In this document: positions 33,151 to 43,265 of the stretch, one piece after another
Layout: every line of letters starts with the position of its first letter
Numbering within the stretch: the stretch's first letter is position 1
Source: Tiliqua scincoides
Lineage: Eukaryota > Chordata > Lepidosauria > Squamata > Scincidae
NCBI RefSeq assembly: GCF_035046505.1
Contig: NC_089823.1
Span: 229,546,604 to 229,610,603, forward strand
Direction of reading: 5' to 3'
DNA length: 64,000 bases
Notes under the pieces: generated by a model
The model's database searches: none
Told to the model about the DNA's origin: nothing
The model's input: only the letters and a program-made list of their open reading frames with translations
Translations under genes and position numbers: made by a program

Positions 33151-34518
33151 CAGCGCCATCATCATCTTGTAGCTGTCAGCTGTAGATGGGGAGGGAAAAG
33201 AGGTGCGGGCAACACAATTCAAACCTGCCCTGGAGCGGCATCCAGAGCAAGGCTGGGCCATGTTGCAGTGCATCTGGATCGCACTCCGAGAAAGACAAGA
33301 AATCTATAGCTCATGGAGGGAGAAACTGACAGTATTCCATCAACAAAGGATAAAGGATAATAGAAGAGCATCAAACAATATTGTTTCTCTCCCTTTTTTT
33401 AGCATGCCTGGGTTACATTTTTCAAAAAGGGTATACAGTTAATTCAAAAATCTGTTTTGAGTAACAGCATCATTCACTTGTCTCCTATTTAAGACCGGAA
33501 AAAAATTCAAAAGAAGGGGTAGGGATTTCATGAAATATAGAGGGTGAGAAAAGCGTCAAGATGGTTCCAGATCCTTTTGAGTTGTTAATGGAGAACTGCA
33601 TTACAAGTGCTGTGGGGTTGCTAGGTTTTGCCATGTCTCCTTGCTGTGTTAAATATTAACGGGACGTGCACTTTCCAAGGTGCCGTTCAAGAGCCTGGAT
33701 ACTGCCGAGCCAATCACCATCAGACATGTTGCCATGGAAGCCGTATCACTGATTCATTTCGTTTACAATGAAATCCACACAGCGCTTTGCTAAATGGATC
33801 TATAAAAATGAACCATGTAAAAAGAGAAGCAAACAGTACTTGGAATTTGCCGTCTGCTGCTGCGTGTGTCTCTTTTCCCACTCGCCCCCAGTCTTTTAAA
33901 GCTAATTTGTACAAGTTAATTTTTTTTTTTTTGCTTCCACGGTTGCTTTGCCAAACCACTGAACAGCTTTAAACCTAGTACTGACTGGAAAATGAATTTT
34001 GCAAATATAATTTGCCTGTTGCCTTCACATCACGGTTCCTAACCCTTTCCATCTAAAGCCTGAACCCCTCCGAGCCGCTGGGCACAATGCATTCTAGTGA
34101 CCTGCTTATGTGAATTTGAACTCTAGGTATCTTTGCTCGTTTTGTTGTTGATGATGATGGAACTGTTTAAGCTAAGGGCCTTGCACACTGTGCGTGTGCT
34201 GGATCACATCTTCGTCATGTCCCTAGTTGAACGACATATAGTTTTGATTTGCGGTGTCATTTGAAATGACCTCTCTAAAATGAATCAGGAGAGTTAAGGC
34301 TGGTTGGCTGTCTGTGTAGTCAGACTGCTGGCTCTTTGCAGGCTCCTTGAAATAAAATGACTGCTGTTGTAAATAAAAAAATAAAATAATAATCCACCTC
34401 TCCCTCTTTTGATCTCTGCAGTTCAAATGTCTCTGCTTCTGAAATACTGTGCCCGACAAGGTAGGAGTTTTGCAAATGGATGAAGCGAAGCACCATGTAC
34501 TGCAATCCAGCAAAAGCA
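33151..34518. other. Unique DNA, possible conserved non-coding block
   Basis: The 33550-33970 part is complex unique sequence (GCCAATCACCATCAGACATG, ATTCATTTCGTTTACAATGA) and looks conserved-element-like. No frame shows a protein family. Only comparison with other vertebrates could confirm it. Confidence 0.4.
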
Positions 34519-34684
34519 TGTGGATGCAAAGTGCTAAGTTTTGCAGGTCCCTGAACGCACTGTGCAAGCAGCCCCGCCCCACTGAAGCCGTTCTGGGCAG
34601 TGGGAGCAAAATGGAGGCACTTGCATGGCACATTCAGGTACCTGCAAAACTTAGTGCTTTGCAACCCCTCTAGCTATGCCACTG
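34519..34684. mobile_element. hAT-like MITE, left end lost
   Basis: GCAAAGTGCTAAGTTTTGCA at the left and AAAACTTAGTGCTTTGCAAC then CTCTAGCTATGCCACTG at the right place it in the 5254 family. Confidence 0.75.
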
Positions 34685-34969
34685 GTGAGGTGTAAAACCC
34701 ATATACAAAAATCTGTTTTTCAATTCCATTGTTCCTTCCAGGACAATGCAAATACGGCAGCCAGCCCATCCATGAGGCTGACTGGTGGTTGCTCAGAAGT
34801 GGAGGTGGGGGACAGGTACTACAACACGCTGTGTAAACGACCCCCTTCCTCACCATCAGAACCATTTGGGGCAGTGATGGCAATGAACAGCTTCTTATTT
34901 TCCTACCTGGCGGAATCCAGGATCATGCTCCTCGCAGGATCTACTTTGCTAGGTACCTTGCAGTTTCCT

Positions 34970-35025
34970 GTGCTTATTGGGCTAAAAGGAACCTTTTAAG
35001 TGGTGTACTGCTTCTTGTATATTTA
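34970..35025 (+). repeat. SINE 5' fragment
   Basis: TATTGGGCTAAAAGGAACCT and TTTTAAGTGGTGTACTGCTT match the start of the SINE family at 7120 and 12615. Only the first about 55 bp are present. Confidence 0.45.
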
Positions 35026-35078
35026 AGAGAGGAGGTCCCTATTCACTGTGGTATATTGCAATATATTGTATATTGCAA

Positions 35079-35897
35079 GGTTGTCCATGACTTTGTGTAC
35101 GTTAGCTCAACGATCTCCGACACTCTTTCTCTCAATACCGAGCTAAACAAACGCATAGGTAAAGCAGCTACCACGTTTTCCAGACTCACAAAGAAAGTCT
35201 GGTCCAACAAGAAGCTGACAGAACATACCAAGATCCAGGTCTACAGAGCTTGCGTCCTGAGTACACTTCTGTACTGCAGCAAGTCATGGACTCTTCGCTC
35301 ACAACAGGAGAGGAAACTGAACGCTTTCCACATGCGCTGCCTCTGACGCATTCTCGGCATCACCTGGTAGGACAAAGTTCCAAACAACACAGTCCTGGAA
35401 TGTGCTGGAATCCCTAGCATGTATGCACTGCTGAAACAGAGACGCCTGCGTTGGCTCAGTCATGTCGTGAGAATGGATGATGGCCGGACCTAAAGGATCT
35501 CCTCTATGGAGAACTTGTGCAAGGAAAGCACCCTACAGGTAGACCACAGCTGCGATACAAGGACATCTGCAAGAAGGATCTGAAGGCCTTAGGAGTGGAC
35601 CTCAACAGGTGGGAAACCCTGGCCTCTGAGCGGCCCGCTTGGAGGCAGGCTGTGCAGCATGGCCTTTCCCAGTTTGAAGAGACACTTGGCCAACAGTCTG
35701 AGGCTAAGAGGCAAAGAAGGAAGGCCCATATCCAGGGAGACAGACCAGGGACAGACTGCACTTGCTCCCAGTGTGGAAGGGATTGTCACTCCCAAATTGG
35801 CCTTTTCAGCCACACTAGATGCTGTTCCAGAACCACCTTTCAGAGCGCGATACCATAGTCTTTCGAGACTGAAGGTTGCCAAAATAAAATGCCAACA
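35079..35897 (+). mobile_element. LINE (second family) with perfect target duplication
   Basis: ATATTGCAA lies at 35070-35078 and 35898-35906, a 9-bp duplication that fixes the ends. It is the longest of the three copies (819 bp). The first frame gives STISDTLSLNTELNKRIGKA, LTEHTKIQVYRACVLSTLLY and AFHMRCL, ending at a TGA where a sister copy has an arginine-like codon. A TAG lies shortly after, and a small loss near 35490 shifts the frame. The second frame (35517-35858) covers TGRPQLRYKDICKKDLKALG to the C2HC finger. It ends in the shared GACTGAAGGTTGCCAA tail. Confidence 0.85.
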
Positions 35898-35906
35898 ATA
35901 TTGCAA

Positions 35907-36000
35907 CCCCCTTGGGACTGGGATTCTTCATTGATTTTGCTATGTAAGTTGCTTTCCAAACTTTTCTTGGTCAAATAATGTTCATGACCATTGTTTAATA
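35907..36000. other. Short unique stretch
   Basis: Nothing recognised. Confidence 0.3.
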
Positions 36001-36325
36001 ACACAGGCCTGCAAATTTGAGGGTCAGAAAAACTTTTATAAAAAAAAATTAATGGCGGTTTCATATGAATTTGGGGCACTGATTACAAAAATGGCATCAG
36101 TTCTGTCCTATCTAGTTGAGTTTCAGAGATGCGGCATAGCCTCGTTAGTGAATGGTTCAAGCAGCTTCCTTGAGAGGAAGCCACAGCGTAGAGGAAACTG
36201 CTTGAACCATTCACTGAGGAGGCCATACCTGATCTCCATGACGAGAAGTGTTTGGCAAAACCGATGCCATTTTTTGAATCAGCACCTCAAAGATACCCAG
36301 GAATAGGTCTAACTTTTAATACAGC
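36001..36325. mobile_element. Foldback element, unnamed family
   Basis: Two arms of about 110 bp face each other: AAAATGGCATCAGTTCTGTC ... GAATGGTTCAAGCAGCTTCC on the left, and GAAACTGCTTGAACCATTC ... GATGCCATTTTTTGAATCAG on the right. The outer left segment (ACAGGCCTGCAAATTTGAGG) is not mirrored. A copy in the opposite orientation is at 38515-38846. No coding sequence and no clear target duplication. Confidence 0.7.
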
Positions 36326-36339
36326 AAAATGTGTGTTGG

Positions 36340-36510
36340 CTTGTGTAATAGGAAGCTGCTTTATGACAATATGTCAATATTGTCTGCAATGACTGGAAGT
36401 GGCTCTTCAGTGTTTCAGATGAGGGTCTTTTTCCCATCCTTACCTGGAGATGCTGCCAGGCACTGAAAGCAAAAACACATTTGCTTTACTACTGAGCGAT
36501 GATTTGTGTT
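36340..36510 (-). repeat. tRNA-derived SINE
   Basis: AGGAAGCTGCTTTATGACAA, CAGTGTTTCAGATGAGGGTC and TTACCTGGAGATGCTGCCAG, then an approximate TTGCTTTACTACTGAGC, follow the order of the SINE family at 24018 and 55820, read from tail to tRNA head. Confidence 0.65.
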
Positions 36511-37071
36511 GGGTTGCATCAACATGACCATTACTGGAACTGGGGCCTTCCTCTGATGTATATGCAGCCAGCAGTCTTGCAGTCATCTCCAGTGCAAGGA
36601 CAAAAGCCTGAAATTGCCTCTGATTTCTTTTGCAAAAATGTCTCTGCTTCTTAAATCTACCCAGAAGGACATAAACAAGGGGGAAAAAAAACTGTTGCCA
36701 CTAAAGTGGTGGATGACTTGGCAGCCCCTGAGTAGAGTTTAGGCTGCGCTTTTGTGACCAAGACCCAGACATTGTTTGTTTAAAGGGCTTGGATTAGTGA
36801 CGCAAGACGGCCTCTGCGCAGGGCTTAATGAATGAAAAGTGCCTGGAATCATTCCATCAGCTCCTTGAAAACTCAGTCCAGGGTAGTCCATAAAAGCCTG
36901 TGGTGACATTGGGGAAGGACGAGGGTTCAGATGGATCTCTATTGTAATCAGGGTTCCTTGCCACAAATTCCAGAGAGACAAAACATGGCTTTCAAAGCCC
37001 TCATAATAACCTTGTATGGGGCTGTAAGTGATCAAATTATTACCAAGTTGTGATTCCCTCCCCCCTTGTTT
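36511..37071. other. Unique DNA, no gene seen
   Basis: No repeat or exon recognised. Confidence 0.35.
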
Positions 37072-37197
37072 CAGTGGCGAAGCTAGAGGGGGGGTGCAAA
37101 GTGCTAAATTTTGCAGGGAGCCTCACCGCAGTGTGCAAGCGGCCCCTCCCCTTCTAAACCGTTCCAGGCAGTGGGAGCAAAACAGAAGCATTCATCT
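37072..37197. mobile_element. hAT-like MITE, left half
   Basis: CAGTGGCGAAGCTAGAGG and GCAAAGTGCTAAATTTTGCA begin a 5254-family copy. It ends after GGGAGCAAAACAGAAGC without a right arm. Confidence 0.7.
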
Positions 37198-37791
37198 GGT
37201 TGGATTCCCTGACCCCTGCCGCCACCCCATTGCACCCCACACTATTTCTGAGGCCCCCTGACTTTCAGCAGCAGCTTTTTCAGTGGGTTTGGAGAGCTTC
37301 AGTAGCGAGGCTGGGGTCGGGAAAATGCCTTATGCTCCCACTCACTGTGCAAACACTAGTCCAGATGCCATCTGGTATTTTTAAAAATGCCACGACAGGA
37401 CAAGCATGACAATAGACCTTACCGAAGCTTGCATACTGCCTTCATACGGATTCCTTGTTTCTATAGAGAAGGAAACCGAGCTGTTTGCCTTTCCTACATG
37501 TTGGATCGCATCGCTTTATTTGTTTCATGTCATCCCTACTGAAATAAAAGACCCAGCAAGGAAGTGATGGACATTTCCCCTGCACTCATTGCCACAAGCT
37601 TAGGCCCACTATGTGTGCTGTGGGTGCTGTTTTTGCATGGTCAGGATCCAGAGCTGCAGCTCTAACACTGGGAACTGGAAACCATGAGCTGGGCAGGTGA
37701 TATAATTACTTTCCACCCTGCTGTTGCTTTTTTTCTTTTTTAAAACACTTCTAACATCCTCAGAGGCTTCTTTGATGCCTCAGCAGTCTAT
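37198..37791. other. Unique DNA, no gene seen
   Basis: No repeat or exon recognised. Confidence 0.35.
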
Positions 37792-38007
37792 ACCGTGTAG
37801 TGGTTTGGAGGTTGGATTTAAACCTGGAAGTGCCAGGTTCAAATCCCCGCTCAGCCATGAAGCTTGATGGGTGACCTTGGGCCAGTCACTCTCTCTCTCT
37901 CAGCCTCACCTGCATCACAGGGTTGTCGTGAGGACAAGAGGAGGGGAGGAACTATGCACACCACCCTGACATCTTTGGGGGAAGGGTGGTATAAAAATGT
38001 ATTATGC
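37792..38007 (+). repeat. tRNA-derived SINE, near full length
   Basis: The head CGTGTAGTGGTTTGGAGG (A-box region) and CCAGGTTCAAATCCCCGC (B box) give the internal polymerase III promoter. The core CTCAGCCTCACCTGCATCAC and the tail GAAGGGTGGTATAAAAATGT follow. Same family as 9482-9714. Confidence 0.85.
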
Positions 38008-38083
38008 GGACTGGGTGCCTTTGTGGCCGTACCCATGTCTTAGCAAGCAGCTCACCCACTCCTTTTCCAGGACAGTCTTGAGT

Positions 38084-38205
38084 CAGTTGTGTAGCTAGAA
38101 GGGGTGCAAAGCACTAAGTTTTGCAGGGAGCCTCACTGTAGCATGCTCCCCCACTCCTTTGGAGCCATTCTGGGTGGGGGGGGGAGCAAAACGGAGGCAA
38201 GTGCA
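38084..38205. mobile_element. hAT-like MITE, left half
   Basis: CAGTTGTGTAGCTAGAAGGG and GCAAAGCACTAAGTTTTGCA begin another 5254-family copy, which stops after GGGAGCAAAACGGAGGC. Confidence 0.7.
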
Positions 38206-38514
38206 AAGAGGCAGGGAGAGAGGTTCAGGCCTCTCTCTGGCTTCCCCACCTTGGTGGTGTCAGCAGAGACCTGTCAAATCTCCAGATATTCCTGGACCAA
38301 CCAGGGAAGTGGGAAGGGGCAGAGTAAGGCTGAGGTGGGTGTTACTAACTGTTGGGTCATGGGCATCGTGTCTGTTTTGGCCATCGTCCGTGCTTCTCAT
38401 GCATGCCCTCTTCCACTGCGTGCAGAGATAACGTGAAACAGGCCTTGATGGTTCTCAAAAAGTAATGGGTAACTTAGTAGAGAACTGACTACACAGGCCA
38501 ACACGCATCTTGCT
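38206..38514. other. Unique DNA, no gene seen
   Basis: No repeat or exon recognised. Confidence 0.3.
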
Positions 38515-38846
38515 TCCTTAAACGTTACACCAATTCCTGGGTATATTTGGGGTGCCGATTCCAAAAATGGCATTCGTTTTGCCCTATCACGTCTAGTTTT
38601 GGAGACACGGCATAGCCTCTTTAGTGAATGGTTCAAGCAGCTTCCTCATGAGGAAGCCTACACCATGGCTTCCTCATGAGGGAACCGCTTGAACCATTCA
38701 CTAAAGAGGCTATGCCATGTAACCAAAACTAGACGTGATAGGGCAAAACGAACGCCATTTTTGAAATCAGCACCCCAAATTCATATCAAACCACCATAAA
38801 GTTTGGGAAAAAACATTTCTGACCCTCACTTTTGTAGGCCTGTGCT
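38515..38846. mobile_element. Foldback element, unnamed family, second copy
   Basis: The arms are GGCATTCGTTTTGCCCTATC ... TGAATGGTTCAAGCAGCTTC and the near-perfect reverse from GAACCGCTTGAACCATTCAC to GATAGGGCAAAACGAACGCC. The centre is CTTCCTCATGAGGAAG and its echo. The outer end TTTTGTAGGCCTGTGC matches the outer left of 36001-36325, so the two copies are in opposite orientation. The arms here agree better than in the first copy. Confidence 0.75.
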
Positions 38847-39094
38847 ATTGGCCATGATAGCTTTGAAACTCTATGTCTAAGAGCATACGTGTTTGGAAGT
38901 TTTGTAAGTGACATGTGGTGGAGGGGGAATGTTGAAGTGTGTGGAACTTTGTTCTGCAGCAATGCAAAGGGGTACCTTTGAAAAGTACCCCAAAAAATCT
39001 ACGAGGCAAGAATGCAACAGTCAGTTTGTTCTCTGGCTTGGGAGGCTCAGAGCATATGACTGTGCGGTCAACTCCAATAGCTACCAATTTGTTT

Positions 39095-40215
39095 TCAGAC
39101 CCAACTGAAAATGCCAGTTTGTTCCCTTAAGGCCTTCAATGGTCTAGGACTAGGATACTTTAGGAACTTCTCTTTCTCTAAGACAGGGGTGCCCAAACTC
39201 TGGCCCTGGGGCCACTTGCAGTCCTCGAGGCCTCTCAATGTGGCCCTCAGGGAGCCCCCAGTCTCCATTGAGCCTCTGGCCCTCCAGACATTTGTTGGAG
39301 CCCACACTGGCCTGACGCAACTGCTCTCTGCATGAGGGCAACTGTTTGGCCTCTCACGTGAGCTGTGTGGGATGAGGGCTCCCTCCACTGCTTGCTGTTT
39401 CACATCTGTGATGCAGCAGCGACAGTAAAGGAAAGGCCGGCCTTGCTTTGTGCAAGGCCTTTTATAGGCCTTGAGCTGTTGCAAGACCTTCATTCATTCA
39501 TATAAGTTCATCTTTAATATATTCATGTAGGTAAATTTATGTAAACGTATTCAAATTTGAAATGTAAATTAATTCTTTTTTTCCCCCGGCCCCCAACACA
39601 GTGTCAGAGAGATGATGTGGCCCTCCTGCCAAAAACTTTGGACACTCCTGCTCTATGAGATGGACCCAGCTCTCCAGTCAACAGCAGAACCTGTCCTCCC
39701 TGCCATCCAAGGCTGGCCTATCCATGATGCAAATTAAAGCAATTGTTTCCACCTGCAGATCAATGGGGGGGAGCACCCATCTCTACCCACCAACATGCCT
39801 TCCCTGCACTTCCTTCTTACCCCCTGATTTTGAAAAAGGGGGCAGAAAAGAAGACAAAATGTGAAGTGGAGAAGAGTGATCAGCTAGAGAATTGGACAGT
39901 GGGAGCAGCAGAAGCTGGAGCAACATTGGGTAAGGGGGGCAGCATTTGGCAAGCCGCTCCATGTGCCCAAAGGACTTGGGCTGGCCCTGCTGGAAGTACA
40001 CAAGACAGGGCTTTTTCAGTTGCAGAGACCCCTAACTGTGGGATGCTCTCCTTAAAGAGATCTGCCTGGCCTTCCCCCCACTTGCCTGGTGGTACGCAAT
40101 GAAGATGCGGCTTTTCTGAAAGGCTCTTGGACTGGGCCAACAGAATTTTGGTATTCCTGATTTGACTGTGTGCCCCTGTATTGTTAGCCGCTCCAAGTTT
40201 TATTCTGTACGGTTG
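39095..40215 (+). mobile_element. L2-like LINE remnant, split by a hAT element
   Basis: At 39105-39180 the translation PVCSLKAFNGLGLGYFRNF matches the L2 ORF2 stretch (V)xKALNGLGPxYL. After the insertion 39184-39650 the frame resumes MRWTQLSSQQQ. At 39990-40110 KTGLFQLQRPL-like frames, DRAFSVAETPNCGMLSLKRS and a GPTEFWYS-like tail continue the L2 C-terminus. The copy is broken by several shifts. Confidence 0.6.
39184..39650 (+). mobile_element. hAT-like MITE, CAGGGGTGCCCAAAC family
   Basis: Ends CAGGGGTGCCCAAACTCTGG and the reverse of CAGGAGTGTCCAAAG. The flanks CTCTAAGA and CTCTATGA agree at 7 of 8, TA at the centre. At 467 bp it is a full-length member, close to 53902-54366. Confidence 0.9.
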
Positions 40216-40294
40216 CAATCTTACACACACTTACATGGAAGCAAGCCCCACTGAATTCAACGGTGTTTTGGAATGGGCACGCGTAGAATTGCAC
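40213..40294. mobile_element. Palindromic MITE (TTA-target type), worn
   Basis: TGCAATCTTACACACACTTA, AGCAAGCCCCACTGAATTCA and the return arm GCGTAGAATTGCA fit the 6283 family, with several changes. Confidence 0.55.
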
Positions 40295-40477
40295 TGTAAG
40301 TAAATTCTCATGTTACCCTTCCTGTTATTTACAAGTTGTGAGTTCTCTGGAGGGCTCATGGCTTGTAAGGTAGGATAAAAATCTTCCATTAACCCGCTAA
40401 ATTAATTAAACAATCTCATGCTAATTCCTATTCATGTTTGAGGACCAGCAGTGCCCAGATGAAGTGATGGAGGAGAG

Positions 40478-40691
40478 CAGTGGTGTAGCTAGAGAGGGTG
40501 CAAAGCACCTAAGTTTTTCAGGGAACCTCACCATGGCATGCAAGAGGCCTCTCTTCCTCCCCTTCGAAGCCATTTTGGGTTGTGGGAGGCAAATGCCCAG
40601 AATGGCTCTGAAGGGGGGGGGAAGGGCTGCTTGCACACAGTAGTGAGTCTCCCTGCAAAACTTAGTGCTTTGCCCTCTAGCTACACCACTG
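40478..40691. mobile_element. hAT-like MITE, CAGTGGTGTAGCTAG family
   Basis: Both ends are present: CAGTGGTGTAGCTAGAGAGG and the reverse of CAGTGGTGTAGCTAGAGG. The flanks GAGGAGAG and GATTTGAG agree at 5 of 8. Member of the 5254 family. Confidence 0.8.
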
Positions 40692-41368
40692 GATTTGAGG
40701 GCTGTGACCTGCCACCCGCATATTACATTGCACGATAAGGCTGCTGGGCTCTTATATGGCACTAAAACTCTTTTTATAGTTTCTTGTGCATGTTTGTCTT
40801 AGATCTATCTGCTACAAGACTGCACTTAAGAGTTTTTATATTCGCTTCCTCAAGGGAGGCAGGCAGGCAATAGTCTTGTTAACTCCACAGCTGGAGACCA
40901 GCTGACTTTGATCACCTTTCTTAGGCCTTCTATTTCTTGCCTCCAGCCTGCCATAAGCAATAGCCTTTCTCACTGCTAGGCACACTGGCTGCAGCTAGAT
41001 TAAGAGGCAGCTGAATATTAGCACTGACCTGTTCTGGCTTGTTCCATATGATATAAATGATGCTTTTAATGATACCATAATAAACACTGGATAGTGACTG
41101 CTCCCGTTGCCAAACTGTAGTTTGGCTTCATTGCTATGTCACAGCTGTAATCCAAGGCACAATAAGACTGAGAGATTTTATGGGACTTGAAAAACCTGGG
41201 TGAAGTTGTGACTGTCATAAGAGCCTAAGGAGAAGCTTCTTGGATGAGATAAAAGTTCTCCTCCAGGAGTCTTCTTTGCTCCCTAGCCAGCGCACATGAG
41301 GTGGCATGCCAAATGCGTTCCACCTTACCTGGTGATGTACCAGCTACTGCTGCTTTGACCCTCTAGCC
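40692..41368. other. Unique DNA, no gene seen
   Basis: No repeat or exon recognised. Confidence 0.35.
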
Positions 41369-41603
41369 CAGCATTTCTCAAAGTATGCTCCTGGAAGCCC
41401 TGGCGCTCCACAAGCTTACCGTAAGTGGCCACCATCTGCCCAGATTGCTCGTCGGCCCCTCCCATCTCCCCAGTTTGCAGCTGTCCTTCTTCATTCCCCT
41501 CCTGTGAGGTTCCCCGAGACCCCACACATGCACTTGTGGGACTCCCCGAGAGTCCTCCTAGAAGTGTAAAAGCCCTGGAGACCAAAATGTTTGAGAACTG
41601 CTG
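41369..41603. mobile_element. hAT-like MITE, CAGCATTTCTCAAAG type
   Basis: Ends CAGCATTTCTCAAAGTATG and the reverse of CAGCAGTTCTCAAACATTTT. The flanks CTCTAGCC and CTATAGCA agree at 6 of 8 with TA at the centre. Confidence 0.75.
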
Positions 41604-41929
41604 CTATAGCACACTGCTCTCCACTCCTTCAGACTTCTGCTTTACCCCCTGTTCCTCTTCTAGTTCAGGGATGGGAGAGGAAGAAGAGGTGGAGCAGTGG
41701 AAGCAAACTGGTGTACAGAAATGGGCGCCAATCTGATGCCTGAGGTGACTGCTTCAGTAGACGTCACAGATAGGCTGGCCCTGACCCCAGTAACTGACAT
41801 GCTGAGGCATCCAGGGTTCCATTTCGTTCTCATGGCAAATAGCCGTTGGTACTCCTATCCTTATTGGGAAGGAAGAAGGGGAAGTAGCAGAGAAATCAGC
41901 TAAAGGCCCTATTCCTATACTACTCATAA
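41604..41929. other. Unique DNA, no gene seen
   Basis: No repeat or exon recognised. Confidence 0.3.
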
Positions 41930-42110
41930 AAATATAAGAACATAAGAACAGCCCCACTGGATCAGGCCATAGGCCCATCTAGTCCAGCTTCCTGTATCTC
42001 ACAGCAGCCCACCAAATGCCCCAGGGAGCACACCAGATAACAAGAGACCTGCTTCCTGTTGCCCTCCCTTGCATCTGGCATTCTGATACATAGCCCATTT
42101 CTAAAATCAG
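41930..42110 (-). mobile_element. CR1-like LINE 3' UTR fragment
   Basis: ATAAGAACATAAGAACAGCC, GGCCCATCTAGTCCAGCTTC and ACAGCAGCCCACCAAATGCC are the reverse of the CR1-like 3' UTR at 27061-27256. The piece ends near AAAATCAGA, before the coding part. Confidence 0.85.
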
Positions 42111-42147
42111 ATACACAGATATCTCACCACCCAGACTAGCTGCTACT

Positions 42148-42151
<4 letters not shown>

Positions 42152-42193
<42 letters not shown>

Positions 42194-42198
42194 AGAGA
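42152..42198. repeat. (CA)n(GA)n microsatellite
   Basis: About 19 CA units run into 4 GA units. Confidence 0.95.
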
Positions 42199-42292
42199 AG
42201 CGGAGGCTTGGTTAAGGTTGCACACGAAATGTTTTACTTACAGTTCGTAGTCGCATATGTACATCTTCTGATTAGGATCAGAGGCTTTAGCA

Positions 42293-42590
42293 CAGGGGTA
42301 TCAAACTTGCTTCATACAGGGGGCCAAAGTGAGCATTCACGCTGCTTGCTGAGGTCTGGAAGTGGCATCATTAAGCAGAAAGTGACATCATTAAGGAGAT
42401 GATGGCCAGAAATCAGCACTTTGTTCTCACATAGAAACTCATTAGCTGCAAATGACAGAAGAGAAAATATGCAAATCTTGTTCATATTTTTGAATTATGA
42501 GAGAGCCCAATTATCACAACGTAATGGGGGCTGGATAAATGGCTTCCAGGGGTCGCATTCAGCCCACGTACCTTATGTTTGACACCCCTG
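42293..42590 (+). mobile_element. hAT-like MITE, CAGGGGTGTCAAAC type
   Basis: Ends CAGGGGTATCAAACTTG and the reverse of CAGGGGTGTCAAACATAAGG. The flanks CTTTAGCA and CTCTAACA agree at 6 of 8 with TA at the centre. The best reference copy for 4356 and 15420. Confidence 0.85.
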
Positions 42591-43139
42591 CTCTAACACT
42601 TTAAGAACAGGAAACCCTAGCGCAGTTTCCTTCAGGTGCAAGTGTGGTGAGAATGGGCCGGTGAGCAAGGAGCTCCGGCTGGGAACATCCTTCTCCTGAG
42701 ATGTCTGGAGAGAAAGAGTGTGTGGCAAAAGGGCAGGAATAGAGTTAAGATATACACTACCTGCAAGAACCACAAAGAGGACAAGTAGATGGTCTCAGGT
42801 AACTGGGCGGTACCCTGCCCTACAGAATCTTGGAGGCAGCCTTCCACCCAAATTCCAACATACCCGTCATGAACTTGGCCATTCTGTTTAAAGGTAACAT
42901 AATTCCCTGTGAAAACTGCATCTTGGGGCAGTGAATCGCACACATTATATTAAGAGATTTGTTTTTTGTCTCTGCCAAGCTTACTGCCAATAATTTCATT
43001 AGTTGATCCCTGAGTTCTAGAAGGACAAAACAACAACAACAAAAAAACCCTTCTTTGAATACTTTCTCTACATGATTCATAATTTTTTTTCAACCTGTTC
43101 CCTTAAGATTTTCTTATACTAACCTAAAAAAGCCTCAAG
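42591..43139. other. Unique DNA, no gene seen
   Basis: No repeat or exon recognised. Confidence 0.3.
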
Positions 43140-43182
43140 CAACTTTCCCTCATAGGGAAGGTGTTTCAACTTCTTGATCATT
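43140..43182 (-). mobile_element. Short CR1 remnant
   Basis: CCCTCATAGGGAAGGTGTTT and CAACTTCTTGATCATT correspond in reverse to the CR1 ORF2 region [12 protein letters not shown] further old LINE-like trace may lie at 43340-43450 (GGTAGGGAGTTCCATATACT). Confidence 0.45.
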
Positions 43183-43265
43183 GTTCGGGGTCGACTCAGA
43201 TGTGTCAGACAAACCACGTCATTGTTCGGAGTGAGTTGGTTTGTCTAACACATCTGAGTCGACCC
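43179..43265. repeat. Near-perfect hairpin with internal direct repeat
   Basis: Arms of 29 bp (43188-43216 and 43237-43265), starting GGGTCGACTCAGATGTGTC, pair at 28 of 29 positions around a 20-base loop. TCATTGTTCGG occurs just before the first arm and again inside the loop. The arms keep two CpGs. No known family was recognised. Confidence 0.85.

Noticed and set aside
41325-41736. Coding exon candidate on either strand near 41.4-41.7 kb
   Set aside because: The frames overlap a hAT element with visible ends and show no family signature or splice sites.
42152-42190. CRISPR or other spaced array
   Set aside because: No spaced direct repeats occur anywhere in the window. The repeats seen are microsatellites and transposable elements, as expected of a vertebrate.
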